A DNA stretch of 7,581 nucleotides from Deltaproteobacteria bacterium (GTDB lineage Bacteria; Myxococcota_A; UBA9160; SMWR01). The stretch is taken from NCBI GenBank assembly GCA_019313605.1, contig JAFDAW010000185.1:1-7581 (forward strand), read 5' to 3'. Under the pieces are notes generated by a model, which did no database searches, was not told the origin of the DNA, and saw only the letters and a list, made by a program, of their open reading frames with translations. Within the stretch, counting starts at the first letter, position 1; every line of letters begins with the position of its first letter. Position numbers and translations under genes: made by a program. Shown here piece by piece: positions 7,558 to 7,581 of the stretch.

Positions 7558-7581
7558 CGGGGAATCCTTCGAATTCCCTTT
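7558..7581. repeat. Tandem repeat unit 3 (partial, runs off window)
   Basis: The last 24 bases are identical to the first 24 of unit 2 (7494-7517), so the array continues past the window edge and its copy number is unknown. Confidence 0.85.

Larger units (their letters stand above)
7372..7581 (-). promoter_or_regulatory. Non-coding leader/upstream region of atpA
   Basis: These 210 bp up to the window edge hold no end of atpH: all three - strand frames meet stops and none gives the family's C-terminal motifs. From the start codon outward there are the ribosome site, the palindrome CGGGCCCG (7392-7399), a hairpin GCTCT-CGCGA-AGAGC (7402-7416), a 12-bp palindrome CGAGCTAGCTCG (7421-7432), and the tandem repeats from 7431 on. 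I found no convincing -35/-10 pair, so the promoter is either unrecognised or outside the window. Being so structured, the region may regulate atp expression or be a dispersed intergenic repeat. Confidence 0.6.

Noticed and set aside
7431..7581. Possible CRISPR array from regularly repeated sequence
   Set aside because: The units abut with no unique spacers between constant repeats; the whole 63-64-bp unit is conserved, so this is a simple tandem repeat.

Overview
This window looks like chromosomal DNA of a high-G+C bacterium (roughly 60 % G+C by eye). It is probably a deltaproteobacterium in the old broad sense (Myxococcota, Desulfobacterota or a relative). Three things suggest this: a canonical proteobacterial-type atpAGDC order, the use of TTG and GTG start codons, and a small conserved protein resembling the C-terminal domain of myxobacterial MXAN_5187. 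The taxonomic guess is an inference; no rRNA or other marker is present.

Layout. Positions 1-1801 (+ strand) hold the end of a biotin operon: bioF (5' end outside the window) followed at once by bioD. Positions 1802-2549 are a 748-bp gene-free stretch that is unusually rich in symmetry. It contains a 141-bp element with 22-bp terminal inverted repeats flanked by an exact 9-bp direct repeat (a MITE-like non-autonomous transposon), a perfect 21-bp inverted repeat, an imperfect 72-bp dyad built from GCGTC/GACGC words, and a short hairpin. Positions 2550-3092 (+) encode a 180-residue conserved protein of unknown function with a TTG start. It converges, with only 17 bp between stops, on the F1 part of the ATP synthase operon on the - strand. 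That operon reads atpA (alpha, 7371-5821), atpG (gamma), atpD (beta), atpC (epsilon), ending at 3110. Positions 7372-7581, upstream of atpA, are non-coding. They contain at least two and a partial third copy of a 63-64-bp tandem repeat, each copy able to form two hairpins, and run off the window edge.

How the genes work together. BioF makes 8-amino-7-oxononanoate and BioD closes the ureido ring of dethiobiotin, so the two give steps one and three of the late biotin pathway (bioA and bioB are not in view). AtpA, AtpG, AtpD and AtpC make the alpha, gamma, beta and epsilon subunits of the catalytic F1 head. The gene for delta (atpH), which usually lies directly before atpA, is not there: the repeat array is in its place.

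The most unusual content is non-coding: the MITE-like element near 1948-2088 and the structured tandem repeats in front of atpA. No complete new multi-gene system is visible.
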